Of a DNA stretch of 39,857 nt, positions 1-8,127 are shown piece after piece. Position 1 is the stretch's first letter, and each line of letters starts with the position of its first letter. The translations under genes and the position numbers were made by a program. The stretch comes from Sphingobacterium bovistauri (GTDB lineage Bacteria; Bacteroidota; Bacteroidia; Sphingobacteriales; Sphingobacteriaceae): the NCBI RefSeq assembly GCF_020295405.1, contig NZ_JADEYP010000037.1, positions 1 through 39,857 on the forward strand, read 5' to 3'. The notes beneath the pieces were generated by a model that was given only the letters and a program-made list of their open reading frames with translations, was not told the origin of the DNA and ran no database searches.

Positions 1-108
1 TTTCAGGGGATCACTTTGGCCTGGCGAAAGGGGGACACTTTGCTTTGGCAGAAAGGGATCACTTTCCTTTGGTAGAGGGGGACAGTTTCTGATGGTTTAG
101 GGGGATCA
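1..108. mobile_element. Right end of an IS21-like insertion sequence (partial, continues left of the window)
   Basis: Five spaced copies of a GGGGATCA / GGGGGACA-type motif end at 13, 37, 61, 84 and 108, a period of 23-24 bases. Read on the minus strand each copy starts TGATCCCC or TGTCCCCC, so the outermost copy gives a 5'-TG end at 108. Multiple terminal repeats of roughly this length and a TG...CA end are typical of IS21-family elements. The istA/istB genes would lie outside the window, so the family call rests on the end structure alone. The element interrupts the phage transposase gene that starts at 620. Confidence 0.6.
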
Positions 109-620
109 TTTTGGAGTGGTTTATCCACTTTACGAAATGATCTTCTTTTAGTCATTGCCAATTGCACGGCATTTAATAGCGATGCGTTTGTGGTGTAGAT
201 TTGGATTAGGGATTTATCCAAACTCTTACCACTAGGTAGCTTATATGTTGAATAGAAATCTGATGCTTTATAATCAATTTGATAGAAGGTTTCTAAAAAA
301 GCTGTTTCTTTAATGATCCTTTGAGGATCTCCAAATGAATCGATACATTTTCTCTGCCATTCGACAGGCATATTTTCAAATGAAAACAAAGCTTCATTAC
401 CTGCACCCTTACCTTCACGTAAGCGAAGACCAGGTGTGCGAGTAGCACGCTTTTTCAAAGCATCATAAGTACACTCTTTAATACTTCTATAATCAGGAAC
501 AACTGACACCCCTCTTATCTCTACGGCTGTAGAAATCAGAAATGTCACGCGAACCCCGATTTTTCCGTCATGAGTTACATATGGCTGTTTGTTCTCCATC
601 CTAAATTGGTTAATAGTCAA
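109..620 (-). pseudogene. Mu-like phage transposase (MuA-type), N-terminal part, interrupted by the IS
   Basis: About 170 codons remain before the reading frame runs into the IS repeats at 108, after which the translation becomes a low-complexity copy of the IS end. The sequence has the layout I associate with N-terminal DNA-binding regions of Bacteroidota Mu-like transposases: a basic stretch (ALKKRATRTPG), then SFENMPVEWQRKCIDSFGDP, then FYSTYKLPSG and NASLLNAV. The catalytic DDE domain is missing here. It starts 4 bases after the stop of the Ner-like gene, so both were one leftward early transcript. The start may instead be the Met at 599. The family call is recognition without a search; the interruption itself is visible. 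Confidence 0.55.
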
Positions 621-624
621 ATTA

Positions 625-846
625 TTATTTAAGAGCAGCTGTGACAGCTTTCAATTGTGCGTGATAATCCTTACGAATCGTATCACATGTGATCCCCTTC
701 TTTGTGCCATCTATACTTTGGCGGATGTAGACTTTTGAGAACCCATATTTCTTTACTAAATGCGCTATAACAACCGGGTTGTAGGCATTTCTTTTTTTAT
801 TACATTTGCTCATTGCTTTGTTGGTTTCTTTATTGATAACTGCCAT
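625..846 (-). CDS. Small Ner-like helix-turn-helix protein of a transposable phage
   Basis: This 73-residue basic protein has a helix-turn-helix-like core around residues 24-60 (VVIAHLVKKYGFSKVYIRQ followed by TCDTIRKDY). It is the first leftward gene after the divergent repressor and is followed 4 bases later by the transposase, the same order as c - ner - A in Mu-like phages. A role as early regulator of the transposition operon is inferred from size, fold and position. A TATATTTG -7 box on the minus strand (868-875) lies just upstream, partly inside the repressor operator. Confidence in its being a real gene is good; confidence in the Ner role is moderate. Confidence 0.6.
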   Translation of the reverse strand: MAVINKETNKAMSKCNKKRNAYNPVVIAHLVKKYGFSKVYIRQSIDGTKKGITCDTIRKDYHAQLKAVTAALK

Positions 847-867
847 TGCTTTTGTTTTTCGTTAAGA

Positions 868-875
868 CAAATATA
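868..875 (-). promoter_or_regulatory. Leftward early promoter, -7 box
   Basis: On the minus strand this reads TATATTTG, an exact match to the Bacteroidota -7 consensus TAnnTTTG. It lies 22 bases upstream of the Ner-like start at 846. Its upstream edge overlaps the palindrome at 874-892, so a bound repressor would block it. No clear -33 TTTG is visible; the upstream DNA is T-rich. Confidence 0.5.
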
Positions 876-892
876 TACTCATTATGAGTATA
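874..892. promoter_or_regulatory. Phage repressor operator (19-bp palindrome)
   Basis: TATACTCAT-T-ATGAGTATA is a perfect palindrome around one central base. The inner ten bases ATTATGAGTA (881-890) recur at 911-920, exactly 30 bp away, giving a second half-site on the same DNA face. The operator sits between the repressor and the early genes and overlaps the leftward -7 box. The ATG at 884 lies inside it, which argues for the downstream ATG at 914 as the repressor start. Confidence 0.6.
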
Positions 893-913
893 AAAAAAAT
901 AAATATAAACATT

Positions 914-1690
914 ATGAGTACATCTGTAAATAAGTCATTGATACTTAATGAAATAAAATCTTCATTAAATCTTAAAAGCGATGCTGAATTTGCTCGATAT
1001 TTAGGAATAAAACCTCAAACACTATCAACATGGCACACTAGAAACACCTTTGACATAGAATTGATATACTCAAAATGCGAACAAATAAACGCAGAATATT
1101 TATTGACAGGAAAGGGGAATATTTTCAAAACAACTGTTTTGAATAACAATAAAAAAGAAGCCACACAGCTACAAAATGAAGAATTAAATAAAAAAACTAT
1201 AGAGGATTACAACACTAGTGGTATTTCACGATCTGATTTTTTGCTTAAGACTGATCGTATATTTCAAAACAATCAGATAATACCATTATATGACATTAGT
1301 GCCTCAGCTGGATTAATAACCTTATTCAAAGCTGATAAACAAACACCTATAGACTATTATAGCATTCCCAATCTTCCAAAAGTAGACGGAGCTGTACAAG
1401 TTACTGGTGACAGCATGTATCCATTACTAAAATCAGGAGACATCGTCTTCTTTAGACAGATCAACAACTTTATAGAAAACTTGTTTTGGGGAGAAATGTA
1501 TCTACTGGATATCGTAAACGATGATGATGAATACACCACAGTTAAATACATTCAAACATCAGAAAAAGGTTCTGAATGGATCAAATTGGTAAGCTACAAC
1601 ATACATCACAGTCCCAAAGACATACACTTAAGCACTGTAAAGGCAGCTGCATTTGTTAAAGGATCACTACGCATGAATAGCATGAGATAA
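914..1690 (+). CDS. Phage CI/LexA-like repressor with S24 peptidase domain
   Basis: The protein has an N-terminal helix-turn-helix of the phage CI type (roughly residues 10-65: FARYLGIKPQTLSTW, then INAEYLLTGKG) and a C-terminal LexA/S24 autoprotease domain. Visible catalytic features are the Ala-Gly cleavage site in SASAGL, the nucleophile Ser in GDSMYP and the general-base Lys in TTVKYI. It should keep the element silent by binding the operator at 874-892 and should self-cleave on DNA damage with RecA, as in the family. An in-frame ATG at 884 would add ten residues but falls inside the operator; I prefer 914. It is divergent from the Ner/transposase genes and has no linked integrase. Confidence 0.85.
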   Translation: MSTSVNKSLILNEIKSSLNLKSDAEFARYLGIKPQTLSTWHTRNTFDIELIYSKCEQINAEYLLTGKGNIFKTTVLNNNKKEATQLQNEELNKKTIEDYNTSGISRSDFLLKTDRIFQNNQIIPLYDISASAGLITLFKADKQTPIDYYSIPNLPKVDGAVQVTGDSMYPLLKSGDIVFFRQINNFIENLFWGEMYLLDIVNDDDEYTTVKYIQTSEKGSEWIKLVSYNIHHSPKDIHLSTVKAAAFVKGSLRMNSMR

Positions 1691-1858
1691 GCACACGCGC
1701 ACTTACACAATCACAAAATACATCAACAATCTATTATTCAATTATTTACACAAACAATACTATATTTCAAGGGTATACCAATACTCATATTTTACAACAC
1801 TTTCATTAACATAAAACGAAACAAGCATATTTATATGCTGTTTTTTTTTGTTTCAAAA

Positions 1859-1894
1859 TGTCCCCGTAAATGTCCCCGTAAGTGTCCCCGTTTT
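1859..1894. repeat. Three tandem 12-bp direct repeats TGTCCCCGTAAA/G
   Basis: TGTCCCCGTAAA, TGTCCCCGTAAG and TGTCCCCGTTTT follow one another without gaps. They lie about 170 bases beyond the repressor, where one end of a Mu-like element would be expected, and could be transposase- or recombinase-binding sites. Their TGTCCCC core resembles the IS repeats at 1-108 but has a different period. No function can be shown from this window. Confidence 0.6.
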
Positions 1895-1939
1895 ATATAT
1901 ATTTATAGTTTTTACACATTCGCATCTGAGCATAAAAAA

Positions 1940-1966
1940 AGCGTTAGAATACGAATTTCCTAACGC
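1940..1966 (-). terminator. Minus-strand intrinsic terminator hairpin
   Basis: An 8-bp perfect stem AGCGTTAG / CTAACGCT has a 12-base loop. On the minus strand it is followed by seven Ts (complement of 1934-1940). No leftward gene ends close by: the nearest is the AI-2E gene at 2552, which has its own terminator. It may be a relic of a lost element gene. Confidence 0.6.
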
Positions 1967-2490
1967 TGCAATAAATCATTAAACATACTTTAAATTGCCA
2001 TTAAACGCTATTTAAAAGCACTTTTCGTATACTTCAGTATTAGTAATGGTAGCAAACTGTACTAATACAATCAATAACCGTTTAAAAATAGAATCAAAAT
2101 GGTAGTAAATGGAAGTATTTGTACATTTGGTTTTAACAGCCTTTGGCTGGCATTTTGAATAAAAATGCCGTTTTTGATGTATTTAAAGCATCTTTTAACC
2201 GTTTTTGCCGTTTTGTATATTTTAACATTTGGTTTTAGCCCCTATACCTCAAATTGTATATAAGGTGTAGGTGAGTCCTTTTTTAGTAGTGATATCTTTA
2301 TGACTGCTTTTTTGAAATCTTTCATCTGGATATTTTTGTCCTAAGTAAAGAGATATGAAATTACTGTGATACATGATGTTATAAGTAAGTATAAATAAAG
2401 GATAATAGAACATTGGGTTTTCATAATTTAATAATAAGTAATTAAATATATGATGATAAATTATTGTTGTTTCCATAGAAAAAATCAAAA
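1967..2490. other. Gene-free tract with inverted repeats
   Basis: I see no convincing gene here. Structures include an inverted repeat GTATTAGTA (2037-2045) / TACTAATAC (2060-2068) with a 14-base loop, a terminator-like hairpin at 2149-2176, and repeated ACCGTTT and GCCGTTT words. A 79-codon minus ORF (2249-2488) starts with TTG inside the T-run of the terminator at 2491-2518 and is very Tyr/Ile/Phe-rich; I do not accept it. The tract looks like an eroded junction between mobile DNA and chromosome. Confidence 0.5.
2149..2176 (+). terminator. Terminator-like hairpin, plus strand
   Basis: The stem GGCATTTT / AAAATGCC with loop GAATA is followed by CGTTTTTGA on the plus strand. The 8-bp stem and short T-run resemble an intrinsic terminator, possibly for rightward transcripts from the repressor region. 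The stem is AT-rich, so strength is doubtful. Confidence 0.4.
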
Positions 2491-2518
2491 AATGCAGAAC
2501 TATAAGATAGTCTGCATT
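2491..2518 (-). terminator. Intrinsic terminator of the trmH-MFS-AI-2E operon
   Basis: On the minus strand AATGCAG-ACTAT pairs with ATAGT-CTGCATT (12 bp with one bulged base, 3-base loop) and is followed by TTTTTTGATTTTTTC. It lies 33 bases after the stop of the AI-2E gene and is a strong candidate for the operon end. Confidence 0.75.
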
Positions 2519-2551
2519 AAGATTGTTTTATAATATTGAAATGTTTTATAA

Positions 2552-3817
2552 TTACTTAATGTCCTTATTATCTTCATTTTGCTTTAAATCCTCATAAGGA
2601 TTGACTTCAGATTCGTTGATTTCTTTGTACGAAATAGATGTCTCGGTGTGATTTGGCTCTTCTGTTTTAATATTAACTTCGATTTTCTTTTTATTCTTCG
2701 GCATACGCACAATTCCCCATTTCATGAGCAATTCTTGGGTCGAGTTGCGTTTGAGATGTTCTTTTTCGGGTTCACCAATTAAGAAACCAAATGCTTCCAT
2801 AGAAGGGATCGCGTCAAAAATCACTTTTAGCGTAGCAATAAATGGAAGTGCAATAATCAAACCTGCTAAGCCAAACAGCATACCACCTATTAATATTCCG
2901 ACAATTGCCATTAAAGGGTTGATGCTTACTTTACTACCTACAATATTTGGTGTGATGATATTTCCTTCTAAGAATTGTACGATTTGAAACCATGCAATCA
3001 CCCCGATTGCATACCAAGCACTATCTTTGACTGCTAATGCAAATAGCGCGGGCAAAATTGATCCGATAGCAATACCAATATACGGCAATAGCATCAAGAG
3101 AGCTGCTAGAGACCCAAAAAACCATGCATAATCAATACCCATCAACATCAATCCTCCTGTATTCAAGATTGCTACAATTCCCATTACAGTAATAAGCCCG
3201 ACTAAATAACTTTGAACGACTTCGTAGATTTTATTTAATACTTCGTTGACCTTGCTTTGAGGTGTAGAAGCAAAAGCTTTAAAGAAAAATTCGCGGAAGA
3301 AGTCACGGTAGTACAGCATAAAGAAACAGTACAATGGCACTAAAACTGCATTTGCCAAAGTATTTCCCAGTGAGCCAAAGGTAGAGGTAATCATTCCACC
3401 TACATTTTCTAAGGATTTATTTCCTTGCTCACGCAATTTGTCCATCACTTGATTTTTTTCTACACCAAATTTTTCCTGTAACCAAGCTTGTCCTTGTTCC
3501 AGTACAGATAGTACTTTATCGGTGATAGACGAAGCATCTTTTCCTATGATAATACTTTGATGGACGATAAACCAAAGAACACCCGATATGATTGCTATAG
3601 CAACTATTACAGCCAGCAATGAAGCAAAGGCTTTCCCTAATCTTAGTTTTTCAAATAATTTTGCTAAAGGAAATAGAGATATCGATATTAAAGTTGCAAA
3701 TAAGAGTGGGATAAGTACACTTTGTGAAACGTACATAAGTCCCAAAATCAATACCAATGCGAAAAGGCTTGAAGCTAAATTAATTGAATAAGGTTTTTTT
3801 GATGATTGTGCATCCAT
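2552..3817 (-). CDS. AI-2E family (PerM/YdiK/TqsA-type) membrane transporter
   Basis: This 421-residue polytopic membrane protein has the AI-2E layout: two hydrophobic helices at the start (residues 12-50), a third around 62-84, a soluble amphipathic region around 90-145 (LEQGQAWLQEKFG), then about five more helices to residue 345. The conserved LLPYIGIAIGSILPALFAL and GSKVSINPLMAIVGILIGG stretches are present. A hydrophilic, acidic tail follows from about 375. Family members export signals, ions or sodium/protons, and the substrate cannot be read from sequence. The gene follows the MFS gene after 4 bases and ends in a terminator at 2491-2518, so it is the last gene of the operon. Confidence 0.85.
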   Translation of the reverse strand: MDAQSSKKPYSINLASSLFALVLILGLMYVSQSVLIPLLFATLISISLFPLAKLFEKLRLGKAFASLLAVIVAIAIISGVLWFIVHQSIIIGKDASSITDKVLSVLEQGQAWLQEKFGVEKNQVMDKLREQGNKSLENVGGMITSTFGSLGNTLANAVLVPLYCFFMLYYRDFFREFFFKAFASTPQSKVNEVLNKIYEVVQSYLVGLITVMGIVAILNTGGLMLMGIDYAWFFGSLAALLMLLPYIGIAIGSILPALFALAVKDSAWYAIGVIAWFQIVQFLEGNIITPNIVGSKVSINPLMAIVGILIGGMLFGLAGLIIALPFIATLKVIFDAIPSMEAFGFLIGEPEKEHLKRNSTQELLMKWGIVRMPKNKKKIEVNIKTEEPNHTETSISYKEINESEVNPYEDLKQNEDNKDIK

Positions 3818-3821
3818 AGAG

Positions 3822-5009
3822 TTACTGGTTAATAGTACATTTGTTTTTTTTCTTTTCCCAATAATAAATATACAATAATGCTATAAATACTACAATGGCG
3901 TTACCATACATAATATACGGTATCCTATTTATTATATCATGGTAAATGTAGCCTGCAAATAATGCGCCAAAGCCAATTCCTACTTCCAATGCTATATATA
4001 GTGTAGCCATTGCTCGCCCTCTGTGATTGGGGTCTGAAAGATCTATAGTCCAAGCATTCAAAGCTGGAGATAGTATCCCACTTCCTATACCAAATATTGC
4101 TGCACCAAGTATTAGATAGTTTACGTTTTTTCCAATGCCTAATATTACCAATGAAATTGTAATAACTACTATACCTACACGCATGACAATGGTACGACCA
4201 TGTTGATCTGCCACTTTACGCGATAATAAACGAATAGATACAGATGCAATTGTGTACACCGTGAAAAATAATCCTTTGTTGATTATACCAAAATTTTCAC
4301 TCCAATCAGGTATTAAAGTCAAAATAACACCAGATGAACTGTAGCAAAGTAACATCACAATAGCGGCCGGAATTACACGCACTTCTAAAATATCTTTTCT
4401 GGAAATAGATAACATGGAGATGTGAAACTTGCTTTTATTCTTGAGTGTTTCCTTCATGTTAAACACGATGATAATTGATAAAAAAGCAAATATCGAAGAA
4501 CTGTAAAACATTGTGTTGATGCCGTACTCGTGAGCTAAAAATCCACCAACAGCTGGGCCAATCGCACTTCCAATACTAAAACCAAGTCCGTGCATACCTA
4601 TAGCTTCACCCCAACGATTTTGTGGAATTAAATCTGCAATGTAAGCAGATGTAGCGGTTGGTTTGAAGCCGGTAGAAAAACCATGTACTAAACGTAATAA
4701 GAAGAAACCCGAAAGACTGCTTAAAATAGGGTATAAAAAGCCGCATATCACACAGACAATCGACCCCACAGCCATGACGGGGACTCGTCCCCATTTATCG
4801 GTTAGTTTTCCGCTGAAAGGTCTTGATATTCCGGCTGTTAGTGTAAATAATGCAATGATTAATCCTTTATGCTCTCCACCACCGAGTGACGTTAGGTAGT
4901 TCGGTAATTCAGGAATTATCATATTAAAACTCGCTGAAAACAATAAAGTACTCAAGCAAAGTAAAAAGAAAGAAGTGGTATAAATAGTTCCGTTATGTCC
5001 GGAATTCAT
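3822..5009 (-). CDS. MFS transporter, drug/sugar efflux type
   Basis: This 395-residue Major Facilitator protein has about 12 predicted membrane helices. Motif A is visible after helix 2 as GKLTDKWGRVPVM, and a degenerate second copy (RKVADQHGRTIVM) appears in the second half. The helix 4-5 region carries RLVHGFSTGFKPTATSAYIADLIPQNRWGEAIG, typical of proton-coupled efflux-type members, followed by GSAIGPAVGGFLA. The substrate is unknown. It lies between the methyltransferase gene (15-base gap) and the AI-2E gene (4-base gap), so all three are probably one transcript; the grouping suggests no shared pathway. Confidence 0.85.
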   Translation of the reverse strand: MNSGHNGTIYTTSFFLLCLSTLLFSASFNMIIPELPNYLTSLGGGEHKGLIIALFTLTAGISRPFSGKLTDKWGRVPVMAVGSIVCVICGFLYPILSSLSGFFLLRLVHGFSTGFKPTATSAYIADLIPQNRWGEAIGMHGLGFSIGSAIGPAVGGFLAHEYGINTMFYSSSIFAFLSIIIVFNMKETLKNKSKFHISMLSISRKDILEVRVIPAAIVMLLCYSSSGVILTLIPDWSENFGIINKGLFFTVYTIASVSIRLLSRKVADQHGRTIVMRVGIVVITISLVILGIGKNVNYLILGAAIFGIGSGILSPALNAWTIDLSDPNHRGRAMATLYIALEVGIGFGALFAGYIYHDIINRIPYIMYGNAIVVFIALLYIYYWEKKKNKCTINQ

Positions 5010-5024
5010 AGTAGTGTGTATTTG

Positions 5025-5774
5025 TTATGTTATCTTTTGTCTAGTTATTTCTGAACAAAATATTGTTGTTGCGATAGCAACATTTAATGATTCAGCAGCT
5101 CCAATACGTGGAATAGTAATTGCCTTGTCAATTTTTGAAATTAATTCTGAACGTATACCGTTTCCTTCATTACCCATTATAATCAACCCTTCGTTTCCAA
5201 AATTTGTTTCATATATAGATTGCCCGTTCAATAATGCTCCAAAAGTTGGAAGGGTTGTATCTTGAATAAAGGGTTCAATATCGACATAATAAATTTTCAC
5301 TCTCGATAAAGATCCCATAGTAGCCTGTACAACTTTGGGATTGTATGCATCGACAGTTCCTATAGAACAAATTATATCCTCAATTCCAAACCATTCTGCT
5401 GTCCTGATAATAGTGCCCAGATTACCAGGGTCTTGTATATCGTCTAAAACGATAGAATATTTTCCCCCCAGAGCTTTGAAATCTAATCGATTATTTTGTG
5501 GCAATTCTACTATAGCTAATGCGCCTTGTGGATTTTTTAGGCTTGTTATCTTTTGAAATTCAGCTTCCGTTACATCTTCCAATTTTATATTATGCGGGAT
5601 TTTGTCCAACTTTGTGAGGGCTTGTTGGGTAGCATATATTTTTTGTACCTTGTATGAAGAATTGACAAACTCTAATACAGATTTAATTCCCTCAACTACA
5701 AAAACTTGGTGTTGTAATCGGAATTTTTTGTTTTGTAAGGAAGTGATTAAACTTATTTGAGCTTTTGATAACAT
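5025..5774 (-). CDS. TrmH/SpoU family RNA 2'-O-methyltransferase
   Basis: This 249-residue SPOUT methyltransferase should methylate a ribose in tRNA or 23S rRNA using SAM. The N-terminal part (residues 1-95) is the usual RNA-binding domain of RlmB/TsnR-like enzymes (NKKFRLQHQVFVVEG). The knotted catalytic domain shows motif 1 LDDIQDPGNLGTIIRTA, motif 2 IIMGNEGNGIRSE and motif 3 ESLNVAIATTIFCSEI. The open frame extends upstream to 5894, but those 40 codons lie inside tamL and do not look like family sequence; the Met at 5774 begins the conserved region. Its start is only 7 bases from the divergent tamL start. The exact RNA target is unknown. Confidence 0.85.
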   Translation of the reverse strand: MLSKAQISLITSLQNKKFRLQHQVFVVEGIKSVLEFVNSSYKVQKIYATQQALTKLDKIPHNIKLEDVTEAEFQKITSLKNPQGALAIVELPQNNRLDFKALGGKYSIVLDDIQDPGNLGTIIRTAEWFGIEDIICSIGTVDAYNPKVVQATMGSLSRVKIYYVDIEPFIQDTTLPTFGALLNGQSIYETNFGNEGLIIMGNEGNGIRSELISKIDKAITIPRIGAAESLNVAIATTIFCSEITRQKIT

Positions 5775-5781
5775 TGAATTA

Positions 5782-8127
5782 ATGAATATAAAGAATAGAT
5801 TATTTTTTATTGCAAGTATAACATTTTTACTTTTATTTTTTGAATCTTGCCGCTCTGCAAAATATTTAGAAGAGCACCAATCTTTGGTCACCAAAGTTGA
5901 TTTAGAAGGTTTTCCACTACCTTTAAAGGAACAAGCATATCAATATATTTCAAATGAAATTCGGCCTAATTCGGCGCTGAACTTGACAATATACAACACA
6001 TTTAATACGCGTGATGGAAGATATAAAACTGACAAAATTAGGTCGGTGGGGGAGGCTCCCCGAATTTTAGATTCTTCTTTAGTCGAACTTTCTGCTTTAC
6101 AAATTGAACGTTTTTTACAAACTAAGGGTTATTTTAGAGCTGAAGTAAATCCTTCAATCACTACGACTAAAAACAAAAAGACTAAAATAAGTTTTATTGC
6201 GTCTCCAGATTCTTTATTCCATATAGGTAAAATAAGTGCAGATTTTGACAAAGATTATATTGAAAATGTTTATCAAAATAAAGTGCTTTCCAAAGTAAAA
6301 TTGAAATCAGGAGTGCCTTATGATGTAAATTATTTTGCAGAATTGAGAGAATCTCTATATGAGGAAATGCGTAATGAGGGTTATTTTGATTATTTGAGGC
6401 AATATATGCGTATTGCTGTAGATACCAATAGAGTCACACAGGTAGCGGATATTGATGTGCAGGTATCCACACCGAATGTGGATACACTGAAAGTGTATAA
6501 AATTAATTCGGTGTCATTAAAGATAAATGGATATAGTGGCGTAAATACAAGAACAACGCAAACACGAGATTCGCTTCTAGGAATTAATTTTACGGATCAA
6601 AATGCAAGGTTTAAGCTTAAACCATTAGCGCGTTACATGTTTTTGCGTGAGGGAGATACCTATGGTATTGAAAATGAAAATCTTTCGTACGATAGGTTGT
6701 ATGAGATGAATGGTTTTCGTAGTGTGAAGATCAATTATGAGAAGGAAGAAGATAGCTTATTGAATGTCAATTTTGAATTGACACCGCGAAATTTGATGTC
6801 TAATCAGATTGAAGGAGAATATACGTTTAGCTCAGGTATGAGTGGGTTTAATATTGGAAATACGTTCTCACATCGCAATGTTTTTGGTGGATCAGAACTG
6901 TTAGAACTTAAACTGAAGTACGGCGTCTTATTTGATCCTCGATTGTCAGGAAATCTTTCGGACAAGATTTTTAACAATGATTTTCAAGCAGGGGTTAGTT
7001 TGACTGTTCCACGCATGCTTTTACCATTTGGATGGGGTAATGAAGGTCGCTATGGTCTACCGCGTACTATATTTTCTTCCAATATTCAGATCTTTAATCA
7101 AGATCGCACCTATTCTAATGCTTATTTTATTAACACATTAAATTATTCTTGGTGGCAGACTGCTAATCTCCAACATAGTTATTCCCCAATAGTAGCAGAG
7201 TATCGTGTGGGGAAATTTGATGGTGATTTTAGAAATCAACTAGAACAAGAAGGTTATCAGTTATATATAGCTTCTAATGATAGGCAGTATTTCGGTTTGG
7301 GTGCACAATATGCGTTGACATACAACGCGAAAAAATTACAAACTCTTGCTAATTTTCAGTTCTTGCGTGGAGCTATAGATTTAAGTGGAACGACACTTGG
7401 ACTATTGAGCAATGTATTTAATTTTCAACGAAATGACGACGGTACACGTACTATTTTTGGCGTGACTTACTTACAATATATTAAAGGTGAGGTGGACTAT
7501 AGGTTGTATAAACATTTGGGTGGAAATCGTCAGTTCATTTTTAGATTCAATGGTGGTGCAATTGTTCCCTATGGAAATAATTCGAGTTTGTTGATTTTTG
7601 AAAAAAGCTTTTATGCGGGCGGGATGAACGGTATTCGTGCGTGGCAAGCAAGGACCCTAGGGCCAGGAAATTATAATCGCAGTACGATCCGAGAGGATTT
7701 ACGTCTTAATCTCCGTAATTTGGATCAATTAGGTGAAATGAAATTAGAGTCAAATTTGGAATACAGATTCCGAATTTTAAATAGATTCTTCGGTGCAAAA
7801 CTTAATGGAGCTACATTTTTGGATATGGGTAATGTCTGGTTACTTCGAGAGAATCAATTAAACAAAGGTGGTATATTCAAATTTGATAAATTCTTTTCTC
7901 AGATCGCCATCGGTACAGGATTTGGTCTACGCTTTGATATGGATTATTTCACCATTCGTTTGGATACAGGCTTGAAGCTTAAAGATCCTCAGTTTGTAGG
8001 TAAGAACCAGTGGGTTATACAACATCTCTTCAATACTAAGGAGTTTAAAGCTAATTATTTTAACAGCAACAAGCCTGATCGGTATGGATTATTCCAATAT
8101 AATTTTGGAGTAGGTCTACCTTTCTAA
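5782..8127 (+). CDS. tamL: TamL: lipoprotein TamA/BamA-like outer-membrane assembly protein
   Basis: This 781-residue Omp85-family protein has a lipoprotein signal: a hydrophobic run followed by the lipobox FESC near residue 22, which distinguishes Bacteroidota TamL from proteobacterial TamA. POTRA-like repeats occupy roughly residues 35-330. The C-terminal half is a 16-strand-type barrel with the conserved lid-lock sequence GGMNGIRAW and a final strand ending GVGLPF. It should help insert or export outer-membrane components together with a TamB partner, which is not in this window. The start overlaps the divergent methyltransferase promoter region. Its TAA overlaps the TAG of the convergent gene at 8124. 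Confidence 0.8.
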   Translation: MNIKNRLFFIASITFLLLFFESCRSAKYLEEHQSLVTKVDLEGFPLPLKEQAYQYISNEIRPNSALNLTIYNTFNTRDGRYKTDKIRSVGEAPRILDSSLVELSALQIERFLQTKGYFRAEVNPSITTTKNKKTKISFIASPDSLFHIGKISADFDKDYIENVYQNKVLSKVKLKSGVPYDVNYFAELRESLYEEMRNEGYFDYLRQYMRIAVDTNRVTQVADIDVQVSTPNVDTLKVYKINSVSLKINGYSGVNTRTTQTRDSLLGINFTDQNARFKLKPLARYMFLREGDTYGIENENLSYDRLYEMNGFRSVKINYEKEEDSLLNVNFELTPRNLMSNQIEGEYTFSSGMSGFNIGNTFSHRNVFGGSELLELKLKYGVLFDPRLSGNLSDKIFNNDFQAGVSLTVPRMLLPFGWGNEGRYGLPRTIFSSNIQIFNQDRTYSNAYFINTLNYSWWQTANLQHSYSPIVAEYRVGKFDGDFRNQLEQEGYQLYIASNDRQYFGLGAQYALTYNAKKLQTLANFQFLRGAIDLSGTTLGLLSNVFNFQRNDDGTRTIFGVTYLQYIKGEVDYRLYKHLGGNRQFIFRFNGGAIVPYGNNSSLLIFEKSFYAGGMNGIRAWQARTLGPGNYNRSTIREDLRLNLRNLDQLGEMKLESNLEYRFRILNRFFGAKLNGATFLDMGNVWLLRENQLNKGGIFKFDKFFSQIAIGTGFGLRFDMDYFTIRLDTGLKLKDPQFVGKNQWVIQHLFNTKEFKANYFNSNKPDRYGLFQYNFGVGLPF

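Noticed and set aside
1..108. Repeats at the left edge considered as a CRISPR array
   Set aside because: The period is only 23-24 bases with almost no unique spacer, units vary, and the location at an element end fits IS terminal repeats.
2249..2488. 79-codon minus-strand ORF in the gene-free tract
   Set aside because: Its TTG start lies in the T-run of the terminator at 2491-2518. The composition is extremely Tyr/Ile/Phe/Asn-rich as in random AT-rich DNA, and no motif is visible.
5775..5894. Upstream extension of the methyltransferase ORF by 40 codons
   Set aside because: It overlaps the start of tamL on the other strand and does not resemble family sequence; the conserved domain starts at the Met at 5774.
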